This document shows positions 40,152-51,088 of a stretch of DNA of 64,000 nt, in pieces. Positions within the stretch are counted from its first letter, which is position 1. Each line of letters begins with the position of its first letter. Source of the DNA: Seminavis robusta (Eukaryota > Bacillariophyta > Bacillariophyceae > Naviculales > Naviculaceae); contig CAICTM010000177.1 in the NCBI GenBank assembly GCA_903772945.1, positions 1 through 64,000 of the forward strand. The letters are read 5' to 3'. A program made the translations under genes and the position numbers. The notes under the pieces are model-generated. The model ran no database searches. It was not told the origin of the DNA and worked only from the letters and a program-made list of their open reading frames with translations.

Positions 40152-42955
40152 ATGAATTGTCGACGCCCTTGTAGTTTTCTTTGGGGCCATATTTTGCTTG
40201 CCGCTGCTGCAATAACACTGGTGAGCACGTCTAGAATAGGTTGTAACGCCCTGAGCTCTGCAGTTCTCGATACAGTCAGAATAGCCAGGATGCAGAACAA
40301 GGAAGAAAAGCGTCCACAAGTTTCCTTTTCCCATGTCCACCTCTATGTGGACGATTTGAAGGATCTGGAAGTCTACAAGGACCTGGAAAATAGACTGAAT
40401 GGTTTTGTAAAGGGCTGCAAAGAGCCGCTGGGCCAAGACATTCCCACACAACGAAGTGATTGGAAAGCTTTACAACCCGACCATTTTTCGTCCGACAAAC
40501 CAACGGCATTTGTTCCACAGAACCGGGATTTGGTCCAGCAGCTCTTGTCCGGCTTTGGCTTTCGTGTTACGGGAGCTCGCTATGCAACCAATGACGCCTG
40601 TAATACTCGTTCTGTATTGATCACTTCCAAGGATCCATCAGGTGTTCAATTCTTGCTGACCGCCAAGGATCCTGCTGCCGAGTCCAAGGAACACGATTCG
40701 TATCATCATTTTGATGCTGGTAAGGAGAACCTTCCGTGGCTTCATAGCGAGTTCTTGTTGCATTTTGCCCTTACCTCTCTTGATCTCTTGCCGTCGATTC
40801 TCTAATAAGACTGTCTCGATCGATTCTACCAGTGCCATGCTGACCGTCCAGGAATTGCCGTCCTGGCATTTTTGGTCGAAGATGTGGATCTCATACACCA
40901 ACGCTACCAAAAACTCCACCCCAATTTGGTTGTTGGCATGTGGGATTATCCCCAAGACCATGTCAAGATTTTGGAAGTCTATGCTTATTATGGCAAAGAT
41001 TTGGAAAGCAAACAAGCGGACAAGGGCACCATCTTGCGGTTTGTCCAAGACAACCGACAAGGTGCCAATGAACAGGCTGGAAAGATTTGCCCAGTGCCTG
41101 GATTATCGCAAGTAGATGCCAAGTTTGATGACTTCACCCAGCCAGCCTATTGTGATCACTGGGTTTCTAATGGTAAGGCCAGTACCAGCCAGCTTTTGAG
41201 TACGTGGAAGTTGCGCATCTTTACAATCTTATCCTTTGTTTGCTAGTGTTTCATCGCAGAGAGTTCCTGGATACCCTATTGGATACTCTAGACTTTACTC
41301 CAAAGGTATGCCGCTGGGTGCTGAAGACTGCCCGTTCTGTGATGTTGATTCTAATCGATTTACTCTTTGCTCGCGCCTCTGACTCAATGCCAAGGTGGAC
41401 TTTAATGCGGGAGTTGTGGCGGCCGGGGAAGCGCAAATTGAGAGTACCGTCACTGGAAATGATGCGGCCACTCTCGTAGACAATCTGAGCAAGGAGGAAG
41501 CTTTGAGGGATCAGAGCCAGGTTTACCTGCCCATCAACAATGCGCTGTCACAAGTAGGGTAAGTAGACCCACAAGAAAGGGCAACCCCCCCAAGGTTGAT
41601 GTGAAAACCTGATAGATTCCCGTGCGTTCACCCTCTCTCCGACACCAGACATGTCCATGGCTTCCTTGAAGAGCTGGGACAAGGTATTCAACACATTGCT
41701 TCCAGAGTGGACGATCTGGTGGCGTTTGTACAACGAGCCAATGATTCGCGGAAAATTACCGGCGAGGTGAGCGCTTTGAGCAACTGCTGTAACTTGCTGT
41801 GTCTCCTGGATTACTCACTCATCATCGGTCGCATAGGGTTTTACGTTCCTCCGCATTCCTCGGAGCTATTACGGTGTCGTGACTATCCCATTCTTGATCA
41901 GTCAGGTTGGAAGCACTCAGTCGTCAGGCGAAGGTGGGAACCCTGGATTGTCGGAGGACAGTGCACGGGCTATCCAGGAAGCCTGCATCAAGTCCGATGT
42001 AACATCGAAGGATGGAGCAGTTGATTTGGAACTGACACGACAAGAAATCTCCGACCGGCTTAGCAAAAACATGGCAGAAGAATACTCGAACGACTTCAAC
42101 ATTCAGAAGGATGCAGTTCTAGATGCCATTCTTCACTCTCGGTATTCCAACCTCTACAGTTTGCTTCGCCATCACGTGACAGAGGAGACCTATCTTGGCA
42201 TTGTCCGCAATCAGATTTTGGTGGATGTTCAGGTAAGACTGGTTCAAGCTGGATCAACTACATGAGTGGCGTACGGATTGCATACTCACCACCAGACCAC
42301 GTCAATCAAACAGGGTGACGATCTTCTCTACCAGATCTTCACAAGCAACGTCTTGCAACGTAACCCAGGAGACGAGGCTCCGTTCCTTGAATTCATCCAG
42401 CGAGTTTGCTCCGTTTGTACAGAGGAGAACGGCTGCGCGCAGAAGGTGAAGCCAGGTTGTGGCGGGTTTGGGTAAGTCAAAAGCCTCGGGCGCAGTCTCG
42501 TCTCAACTATGGCCTACTTTTCCATTTTCTCATCTCATCTTTCGATCTCGACAATTGACACTCATGGCATTCGTAGAATTCGCAACTTCTTGACACTGTT
42601 CCTGTCCATCGAGGTGAGCAAAGCGATGCAGGAGGTCTCGGAGGCAATGGAAGCGGGCGACCTTGCGCGTCAGCAGTACGCAGAACAAATGGTGGATGCT
42701 TTCACTCGGCAACTCAATGAAGCCAACCCAATCTTGACAGCCATTTCCGATGCCATGACCGACGAAGGGCGCATCTTGGAGGCTGTGGAGAAAGCTGTTG
42801 CCTCACAGGCTCCCGACGACGAAATTGCTGCCTTGCAGGCCAGGATGGAAGAGGCTGGGAAACGAAAGCAAGCCGGAAACGATGCCCTGATGGTATGCAG
42901 CGCACGCTACAATGAGCTGATGAAGTCTCTTCGCGAGGAGAGAGCCAGCAAGTGA
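40152..42955 (+). CDS. HPD: 4-hydroxyphenylpyruvate dioxygenase (HPPD), extended
   Basis: Eight exons (40152-40719, 40810-41172, 41247-41305, 41395-41558, 41649-41766, 41837-42232, 42314-42471, 42577-42955) join in frame to give 734 aa. HPPD turns 4-hydroxyphenylpyruvate into homogentisate, the head-group precursor of tocopherol and plastoquinone and a step of tyrosine breakdown. Two VOC halves are visible. The iron ligands would be His306 (YCDHWVSN), His400 (GQGIQHIASRVDDL) and Glu582 (FLEFIQR). The stretches DFTPKVDFNAG, SQVYLPINNAL, GFTFLRIPRSYY and PGCGGFGIRNFLTLFLSIE match the family closely. It is much longer than the usual ~380-440 aa, with a signal-peptide-like N-terminus (GHILLAAAAITLVS), inserts, and a ~100-aa helical C-terminal tail. 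The compartment is undecided. Confidence 0.87.
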
Positions 42956-43441
42956 TTGAGCGTTCACCTCAAGCTGAGACAACCCGTTCAAAGATTTCCT
43001 CCAATGCTGATATATGTACAGGCACGCTAGCAGAGAGGACTACATCCAGAACATAGAACAATTAACAGCTAAAAGCAGAACACCAGCACGAATTGAATCC
43101 TTGACTTCGCGTTGCCTTGTGTAATCGTCTGCACTCCTTCAGGCGTGAGGCCATCCATGCCCGATCGAAAGAGCCCGCTGCAAGTGGTGCTAGCTAAGCT
43201 ACTAGTACTACTGACGTAGCAAAGGATTCTACATGAAGTGTCGCCAAGGTAGCGGCTTTGGAGGCCAGGGCGTTCCTGGTGAGCGGTTGAGGGTCTGAGC
43301 TACTGCTATGCTACAGCTACCCTATCCTTCTCTATGAAGTAAGAAAGGTTTTAGGTTGATTGGATTGGGGGTTGTTTTATTGATCAGATCAGAATCACTA
43401 GAAGTCTTGCACCATTGATGATTGCACTACTAGTAGACAAT
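42956..43441. other. Convergent 3' intergenic region
   Basis: This 486-bp gap lies between the ends of the HPPD and eL24 genes. CTAGCTAAGCTACTAGTACTACT words occur at about 43190-43213. Nothing else was recognised. Confidence 0.35.
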
Positions 43442-44141
43442 TTAACGTTGTGTGCTTCCTTTTCCTCCTCTGGATCCCTTTCCTCCCATGTGCTTGGGAA
43501 CCTTTTGGAATGAGTGTGGCTTGGAACCGGCACTGCTGGATCCTTTTCCACTCTTGCCTTTGTTGGCAGCCTTCTTGGCCTTGAGCTCCTTGAGGGCAGC
43601 ATCTCTCTGTGCGGTACGGACTTCACTCTTTTGGGACGCCTTTTTGCGGATCTCCTCGAGGGAAGCACCCACGACGGCTCTTTGTACCTTTCCAGTTCGA
43701 GTTCGCTTCTTCTTGGTGGTGGTTTCAGTGATACCCTTCTTGTGCAGACGACGCCAAGCTTGTGTCCATACCAATTTGGCGGCCTTTTTACGCTGAATTG
43801 TCAGACTGAATGCCTTGGAGGAACCAAGCCAGATGGGCTTGCCATCACGACGAATCATGAGTTTCCCATTTCCAGGGTAGATACGGTACTCGGAAAGAGC
43901 ACAAAGTTCCGCTGCAAATTGACATTACAGAGAGAGAGAGAGATGGTTAGACGAAGACAAGCACGTGAATCTATATCTACGAGTCAAGTTGGATGGATGC
44001 TTGCAAGATGACCTTTGGCAGTGCTACCGTTTGAAGGCAACTCCACAAAGTCGCAAAAGCCTAGAGACCAGCCTAATACATCCCCTCCCATCCTCATCAA
44101 CGCCGCACTAGCTATTTCAGCAACTCACTGTTAATCACCAT
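43442..44141 (-). CDS. RPL24: 60S ribosomal protein eL24
   Basis: Exon 1 is only 13 nt (44141-44129, encoding MVIN plus one base). It joins exon 2 (43911-43442) through a 217-bp intron (A|GTGAGT...TTGCAG|CG), giving 160 aa. The restored start MVINTELCALSEYRIYPGNG continues into GKLMIRRDGKPIWLGSSKAF, the signature of eL24, which sits on the large ribosomal subunit and contacts the small one. The C-terminus is Lys/Gly/Ser-rich (KAANKGKSGKG, GGKGSRGGKG), as is common. Of the zinc-finger cysteines of archaeal eL24, only the first Cys is clear. A tiny first exon after a few codons is typical of ribosomal protein genes. Confidence 0.96.
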
Positions 44142-45424
44142 CTTGACCGCTTATCGTTGTTGTTACCAAGAAGCCGAGAAGGATGAAGCAGCAAGCATCA
44201 ACAACAGCCGACAACGCAAAGCTGAAAGTGACAATGGCGGCAGTACTAAGCTCAACGGGTTAAATGCCGTAGAAAACTCAAGTAAGAGGTAACACTAAGT
44301 TTGTCATTAGAGTTTGAGCTATATTCCATCCCTGTGGGACTCGACTCGTCACTCGACTTGACTCAAAAATTGCTCGAGCAGCACCGAACTCGCTTCGTCT
44401 TCTCGCTTTTGCCCGCCTTTTCCCGGCTGTGGTAGGAAACTGCGTACAGCGTAGAACCTACGGCACCGACAAAGATCCAACCTCGATCGCCGGTCTGCAA
44501 TCTGATTTCCAGGAACCTTGCATCCCTCCTCGAGGGAAGGATTCAATAATTCCTGGTGCGCTGCCAATGGCGGAATCAAAAATTTACTTTTTGGTTCCGA
44601 CCATGACGGCAAAAGCGCATCGATGGGTTGTCATTTTAAAACTCCATCGAGTTTGTCGAGATGTCAGTCAGCCAATGGTGGTCAGTGTTGCATCCGAAAG
44701 GAGATTGTAGCGGCAGCTTTGTTTGCCTTCCCGTTCCGTTCTAATGGAAGGGATAGGGCTAACTTGGATGAAGCTGCATCCCCATTGGGATGATCGCTTG
44801 ACCATGAGCATGCCGCGAAAGACGGCCATGGCTAGCCTGATTCCCCGTCAATCTTGTTGGCTCCTACATGCACCTTCTTGCCGGCAGTTACTCTTTGCCT
44901 ACACAAGCTCCATCCATCTTTGATTGCGGCTCTGAGGTCTCTCTGGATTCAGCCCGACGATGTGGGTCTCTTGCCACTGTTGTGAGGCGCCGACAGTCCC
45001 TTGATTCGCTTAGAGAAGCAACCATGAAGGTGCATGCGGTTTGTCTCCCTTTGCTGTCTGGATTTGTACTGGCTTTCTTCGGAGATGTCGCTGGATGAAG
45101 TCGAAGCTTGATTGGTCCAGCTGGACACCATGGGTTTTTGGCAGCTCCGTGCATGTTATGGTAAAGGTCTTGGCGTGACATTGGTACGGGCAAGCGTCGA
45201 AAATTCCAAGGTGTCGAGCAAGGACAATCAAGGGAACCACCCAAGGAGCAGCAACACTCCTTCGTCGAATGATGGTGCTCCAAGTTCCGAAGAGATTGCC
45301 TCCAACGATGAAGATCTGGAAGCGCTGCTACGGAGGCGAGGCCATCTCACCATCCTTCGCTGCAGCAGGCAGCCAGATTTTCATCGTCCCCGGCAATCTT
45401 CTCAGGACTTTGGTGAGGCGGGCG

Positions 45425-45555
45425 GCACAACAAAGGCAAGCTCTTTGGTTTGATTGGTGGCACAATCTGCTCTTGTGTCATTGGTTTGGCCTGAGATCTT
45501 GGTTTCTTTCTTGTGTTGTCGGCTTAGTCAGCTCTGCACTCATCTCTGCTGTGAC
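45425..45555 (+). repeat. Diverged direct repeat, copy A
   Basis: This copy shares with copy B (45924-46054) the core GGCACAATCTGCTCTTGTGT plus flanking TTTGRTTGATTGGT and CATTGGTTTGGCC. Similarity continues more weakly on both sides. Translated, the core reads LFGLIGGTICSCVIGLA and then stops, so this copy looks truncated compared with copy B. Confidence 0.7.
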
Positions 45556-45820
45556 TTGAATGGAATTGAATTGTTGTGGGTGCTGGATGGTTGCCTCTTG
45601 TTCAAGCAGTGTGCTGCATGTACTTATGCTGTACACATGCTAGGACCAAGGAAGATATCCATCCAGCAGCTCCAGCTACACTCTAATCAACACCATGCCA
45701 TGAGGCAAGGATGACATTGTGCGGCAAATCTTGTTGTGCCTTGGGGTGGTGTCTTCCAGCCGGTCTTCTGAGTCCGTTCTATTTCTCTCAAAGTGCTGGT
45801 TGTCTGTTTGTTTGTCTGAG

Positions 45821-46114
45821 ATGACTGAAGAAGATCTTCTATCTTCCTTTGTTTCTGGCCAGCAGATCCACCACCACCTTGAGCGAATAGGAGCAGTGGA
45901 TAAGGCTACATCCTTGACACAAAGAAGAGGCAAGTTCTTTGGCTTGATTGGTGGCACAATCTGCTCTTGTGTCATTGGTTTGGCCGGTCATCTTGGCCTT
46001 TTCTTTGTGTGGTTGGCTTTGGCAGCTTTGCACTCATTCCTGCTGCGACTTGGAGTGTGGTTGTTGTTGGTGTCCCAAGAGACGGGACTGGAGAGACTCT
46101 GGAAGCTGATGTGA
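45821..46114 (+). CDS. Possible small membrane protein (contains repeat copy B)
   Basis: A 97-aa frame opens at the ATG at 45821. It has a charged N-terminus (MTEEDLLSS, then LERIGAVDKATSLTQRRG) followed by a strong hydrophobic stretch (FFGLIGGTICSCVIGLAG, then HLGLFFVWLALAALHSFL, then LGVWLLLV) that would form two membrane helices. The related copy A, ~500 bp upstream, encodes the same LIGGTICSCVIGLA segment, which suggests that the peptide was once under coding constraint. The frame may be the last exon of a larger gene, a small gene or a relic. No family is recognised. Confidence 0.3.
   Translation: MTEEDLLSSFVSGQQIHHHLERIGAVDKATSLTQRRGKFFGLIGGTICSCVIGLAGHLGLFFVWLALAALHSFLLRLGVWLLLVSQETGLERLWKLM
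45924..46054 (+). repeat. Diverged direct repeat, copy B
   Basis: This is the partner of copy A at 45425-45555. The match is nearly exact over about 55 bases in the centre and then decays, with insertions, towards CTTTGCACTCATTCCTGCTG against CTCTGCACTCATCTCTGCTG. Confidence 0.7.
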
Positions 46115-47105
46115 TGGAAGCTGCAATTTGGTGGTCAGGGAAGCTTCTGTGACTTGATTGGCGGTACAAGTACTCTCAAGGTCACGACTATGGCACACAA
46201 CTGGGGACAACTATGTGCATCTGAGTGTGGCCTCTCCCTTCCATTCTTGGTGGAAAGGGGTTTGCTCTACACTTGACTGCATTTTGTTGCCCCCATTGAC
46301 ATGCCTTCCATCCATCCGCCCTCCACTCTCGAATGATCTACCTTTACATGAGACCTTTGCAGTGTTCGACTTGGACCTATGACCATGCTTTGAAGATGAC
46401 AGGGAAATGGCGAGATCTTCATGTGACTTGATTGATGCTACAGCTTGCGGCTATGCTGTCAGTCTAGACGTTTGACAGATCGAGCCCTTTCCTTGTGATA
46501 CTTCTGGAGTCATGTGCACATCAGTTGGTCTCATTTCTATCCTCAAGATGCCATTGTTGCCATTTTTGCTCGTCTTCCAGCGAAGGTTGCGCTTCAGAGG
46601 ATGTTTTGGCAGAGGCGAACACTTTGTCGCTCTGTCATGCGCATCCAAGTAGCTATGACCCTTCGCTGTGGTCGAAGGGAATGCTCTGTGGGTGACCCAA
46701 GATGGAGACACCTGCAAGACATCAAGGGATCCCGTTTGTCAACATCTGCTTTCTATGCTGACTTCATGGTCCCCTCGTTGATGGCTTGTTGATGTTTCCA
46801 TTGTCTGGTGATGCTGGCAGCGAAGAGATCGCTCAGCCAAAGAAGCCAGAGTGAAGAGACACAAGTCATGGCACCGTTTTCCGCTGCCATGAGAGGGTGT
46901 GTCCTTGACTGATCGCTTCTTTTGCGATGAAGTCTTGGTGTGCCAAGAGCTGGACGGCAGAGGTCCCACCGGTACGATTAAGAATAGCAAGCCAAGATTA
47001 GATGTATGTATCTCCATATATTATTACCGTAGTTGTTTTGTCTTTTTGTAGTGGTAGTGCTATGCTTCTAACTCCGACCATCCCTAAGAATGGGTAGCCA
47101 AGAAG

Positions 47106-49218
47106 CTAGGGTGAGTGTTGTTGAAGGTCGGCCGCGACTGATACTGCTGGTTGCGTGGCTGGAACTGCATCTCCAATGCCACTATCGTCCTTGCCATTGA
47201 TATCCACGACTCCCCCAGTAGATTGCTCTCTTCGTCGTACATTCCATGTCAAGAGTTTGTTCAGGGCAGACGTGTATGCACGTGCCGAGGCGATGATAAT
47301 GTCGGTATCGGATCCCATTCCCGAGAACTTTCGGTTTCGGCTCACGCCACTTTGTGAATGAAGAGACAAGGAATCGTTGGGTCCACCTTCAATGGGGGTG
47401 ATCTGGACTCGGGTGGTTGCCAAGGCCTGCAGTGAGATAGAATTCGAGAAAGAAAGCGTGAGACAAGAAAATAACCCAAACCAGCCTTGTACAACAATCA
47501 GCTGAAAACATAATCTCTCTTACCTCGATACCTTCCGTCACAGAGCTCAACTGATACGCTTCCAGATTGACCGACACTCCCGTGATTTGATCAATGGCCT
47601 TGTAGACGGCATCGACAGGTCCGGTTCCCGTGCATGCCACGTATCGTTCCACTCCATCCGGTCCTAGCATTTTCACCGTGGCAGTGGGGATTCCCGACAT
47701 GCCCGTGGAGACTTGCAAGCCCGTGACGGTCCACAACTGATTGGACAATCCCGCTTGATCGGAAACCAGAGCTTCCAGATCATCGTCTTCCAATCCACCC
47801 TTTTTGCGCTCGGCCACTTGCTTGAATCGTTTAAAGACGGCATTGAGTTTGTCCACATCCAAATCGTATCCCAATTCCTTGAGACGCGTGCCCACGGCAT
47901 TTCGCCCGGAATGCTTGCCCAACACAATACCGGCACCACTCTGTTGTTCTCCGCGCATGAGTCCAATCGATTCGGGTGTCATGATTTCGTAGGTGCTCTT
48001 GTTCTTGATCATGCCATCTTGATGGATGCCGGATTCGTGTTGAAAGGCATTGGCTCCGACAATGGCCTTGTGTGGTTGACAGGCCATGCCAGTGTATTCC
48101 GAGACCATTTTAGAAGTGGGGGTGATGTGGACGGGATTAATGGCCGTGTACAATTTGCCGGAACCAATTCCCATGCCTTCATCGAAATGGGTACTTCCCT
48201 TGAGGCTCAAGGCCATGACGATTTCTTCCAGAGAAGCATTTCCAGCACGTTCCCCAATTCCATTAATGGTGCATTCCAACTGTCGTGCTCCATTCAAAGC
48301 ACCGGCAAGAGAATTGGCCGTTGCCAATCCCAGATCATTCTGACAGTGGGTACTAAAGATGACATTCTCAGCACCCTCTACATTTTCACGCAGTTTGTTA
48401 ATCAAGGCACCAAATTCCCATGGCATGTTCCATCCCGTAGTATCCGGGATATTGAGAGTGGTGGCACCGGCTTTGATGACTTCCGACAAGATGCGGTATA
48501 GAAACTCGGGATCGGATCGACCGGCATCTTCGGGTGAAAATTCGATATCGGTGCATCCCAGGGATTTGGCAAATTCTACGGCATGAACGGCAATAGCCAC
48601 AACTTCATCGGGTGTTTTGTTGAGCTTGGTTTCCATATGAATGGGGGAGGTGGCAATGAATGTGTGTACGCGGGGTCGAATGGCTCCCTTGACGGCATCC
48701 CATGCGGCCTGAATATCTCGGTCATTGGCGCGACTGAGACCACAAATGACGGGAACGTACCCATCGTCAAAGACGTCGTTTCCAACGATATCGGCAATTT
48801 GCTTGACGGCATTAAAGTCATCGGGAGAGGCAATGGGGAATCCAGCTTCAATGATATCGACTCCCAAACGAGCCAAATTTTGGGCAATTTCCAGTTTTTC
48901 TGCTGAAGTCAGGGTAGCGCCTGGAGATTGTTCTCCATCACGGAGGGTAGTATCAAAGATGCGGACATAGTCGGGATCGTCAATTCGACCAGGAATATAC
49001 TCGGGACGAGTTTTTCTCTGGTACAGGGCTTCATTGGCATCCACGGCAGCCTTGAGGGCAATCGAGTGTGATCTTTGGGTAGTCGCAGAATCAGAAACAG
49101 ATGGCAGATTGACGCTTGGGGTAATGCTGGAGGGCTGCAGAGCACGAGGGGTGAAGGCCGAACTGGGGCATGCCAAACAGACAGCGGCAATCACTGAGGC
49201 GGTGAAGGAAATCCTCAT
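47106..49218 (-). CDS. leuA: Plastid 2-isopropylmalate synthase (leucine biosynthesis)
   Basis: Exon 1 (49218-47524) joins exon 2 (47426-47106) in phase 0 (GAG|GTAAGA...CTGCAG|GCC), giving 671 aa. The enzyme condenses acetyl-CoA with 2-oxoisovalerate, the first committed step to leucine. A signal peptide ([18 protein letters not shown]) ends at SA|FTPRA, the plastid import motif. The catalytic barrel shows [69 protein letters not shown] (plant-like metal/acyl site) and [26 protein letters not shown] and [13 protein letters not shown] follow. The C-terminal ~150 residues form the LeuA dimer/regulatory domain, where leucine feedback acts in the family. Homocitrate or methylthioalkylmalate synthase is less likely given the plastid and regulatory features. 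Confidence 0.95.
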
Positions 49219-50356
49219 GGTTGTGTTTCTTTACAAAATCTCTGGAAGAAAAGTGAGCAGAAGAAAATATCTGGAGCAGTATGGAATCTTTGGAGTTTGT
49301 TGACGTATGTCCCTCACGTTTCACTTGCTACCGGTACTAACTGATAAGCTCTTTGGTCTCTTGCTTTGCTTTTGCCAATGTGTTCTCGATTGGATTCCAA
49401 TTATTTCAAAATCCAACTTGTTTTCCAGCGAAACCCGGAGCCGAGTGAGGTTGATGTTGAACCGATGTGAGGACGCGTCATTGAGTTGCTGCCATTCATT
49501 TTTGAGGGACGGCCAGACCGTGTTGGATGCAATTTCAATGTGGGAGGTTTGGGCACCCGGAGGTGTTACCCTCCGCCTCGCCTGCAATGTATCAGTCTAT
49601 TTAGTATTTGTTTTTTCTTTTCTTCTAGCTAGTAGCTAGTAGACTGGCTGGGGTAGCCGCACCATCGATTGACAAGGAGATACTAGTACATCGTACCTAG
49701 CTAGTATTGTACCCTTGTCGAGGGAGTTTCTCTGAGAGCTGTTTCAATGATTAGACATGGTAGAAAATCGCATTGGTTTGTGGAGGTTGTTGCCAAGGGT
49801 AACAGTACCAGTCCTGTACCTGTACCGGTACAGCCTGGAGCTCTTCGTATCACTCACTCGCCTTAGCAGGGGTGAAACCCTAGAAGCCTTCGAGTGCTCA
49901 GGCAGACCTACCACATCCCCTACCCCTACCGCCTTTCCGAGACTGAACTAGGTTTATTCTAGCTAGAGTGGCACCAAGAAAGGGATGGCTAATACCAAAT
50001 GCGCAAGAGCAGAGCAGAGCCTCCCAAGGTGCCAGTGAGCTCTATCGAAGCAAGCTACCACGGTAGTAGCTGGCCGGCTAGGTAGCCAGAGATACCGTAT
50101 CGGTGTTGTACACGTACCGGTACCGGCAGATATAATAGTCTAGATTTGTCATCTTGATCTTCTGCCTGTCCCTCGTCCGTGCTGGCGTGTTCCAAAATCC
50201 AGCCGCCAACAAAAGCAATCAGAAAAGCCATCACCCAAACCGACATCAATCGCCTTCGCCTTTTTGCGACCACGAATCTCCCACCATTGGCTTTCTTCAA
50301 ACTGACATTGGATCTTCCTCCTTGACATTACCGTGTCGATAGACTAAATTAAAAAC
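49219..50356. other. Divergent intergenic region
   Basis: About 1.1 kb separates two divergent plastid-protein genes. It is rich in CTAGCTAG, TAGTACATCG and ACCGGTACCGG words, especially at 49620-49710 and 50040-50130. No gene was recognised. Confidence 0.4.
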
Positions 50357-51088
50357 ATGACAGGCAGACTATCTATATTCCTTGGAGTCTCCCTGGTGAT
50401 AGTCTCTTCGGCCTTTGTGCCCTTGACACCACAGTTGGCGTCCAATAAACACGCCGTGATTGCATCAGCACAGAATCCTCCATCGACGACGACAACATCA
50501 CTCAATAACGGCTTTCTTTTGGACGTTCCCGATAGTTTCTTCACTGTCACTTTTCTAGGTGCTGGTATTCTGTTGGGTATCTCCCGTCAATTCAATCGCT
50601 TGCGCATGGAAGAACGAGCCTGGGAACAACGCCTCGAAGAGGGACGGCGTCGTCGTTTGGAACAGGATCCAACCCTCACCGAGCTGGATCTAAGACGAAA
50701 AGAAGCGGAACTGGAATGGTCTGCCTATGGCAAGCCACGTATGATGCGTGAACAAGCCGAGCGAGAATTGGTGGGAAATAGTAGAAGAAAGCGAGTCAAA
50801 GTGTTGGAACGCGAGGAAGATGAAGACGAAGAAGATGTCTTGCAACGACAATATACCATGACGGATGATGAAATTGATCGATTCGAACTGGAATTTGGAA
50901 TTGATTACGATCCCTACTACGATGACCCTTACACCGAAGAAGAACTCCCGGAAGGAAGATTCAACTTGGACAAACAGTATGGTGATCGTATCTATGACGA
51001 CGGAGAAATCTTTTACAAGGACGCAGATACGGGCCTTTACTACAGGCAAGGGGCCAAGCCCAGATCCATTAGCTTCTTTGGGCCGTAG
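50357..51088 (+). CDS. Plastid-targeted hypothetical protein, one membrane helix
   Basis: A single exon encodes 243 aa; the family is not recognised. A signal peptide (MTGRLSIFLGVSLVIVS) ends at SSA|FVPLT, the plastid pattern. After a Ser/Thr-rich transit part, one membrane helix (FFTVTFLGAGILLGI, residues ~62-76) is followed by a long charged helix (RMEERAWEQRLEEGRRRRLE). An acidic segment (EREEDEDEEDVLQR) and a Tyr/Asp-rich end (DYDPYYDDPYTEEELPEG) then follow, with a tail of GRF and AKPRSISFFGP. It is probably anchored in a plastid membrane with its bulk facing one side. No enzyme motif is seen. Confidence 0.7.
   Translation: MTGRLSIFLGVSLVIVSSAFVPLTPQLASNKHAVIASAQNPPSTTTTSLNNGFLLDVPDSFFTVTFLGAGILLGISRQFNRLRMEERAWEQRLEEGRRRRLEQDPTLTELDLRRKEAELEWSAYGKPRMMREQAERELVGNSRRKRVKVLEREEDEDEEDVLQRQYTMTDDEIDRFELEFGIDYDPYYDDPYTEEELPEGRFNLDKQYGDRIYDDGEIFYKDADTGLYYRQGAKPRSISFFGP

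Larger units (their letters stand above)
44142..47105. other. Three-kb region with diverged internal duplications, no firm gene
   Basis: Many medium frames occur on both strands but none shows a known domain. Two diverged copies of a ~130-bp segment lie at 45425-45555 and 45924-46054 (separate entries). Short related words (CTTGATTGGxGGxACAA and TGTGACTTGATTG) recur at about 46147, 46430 and 45545. The region looks like duplicated, decaying coding sequence of a small membrane protein. Confidence 0.4.

Noticed and set aside
47713-48501. 262-codon plus-strand frame
   Set aside because: Antisense shadow of 2-isopropylmalate synthase.
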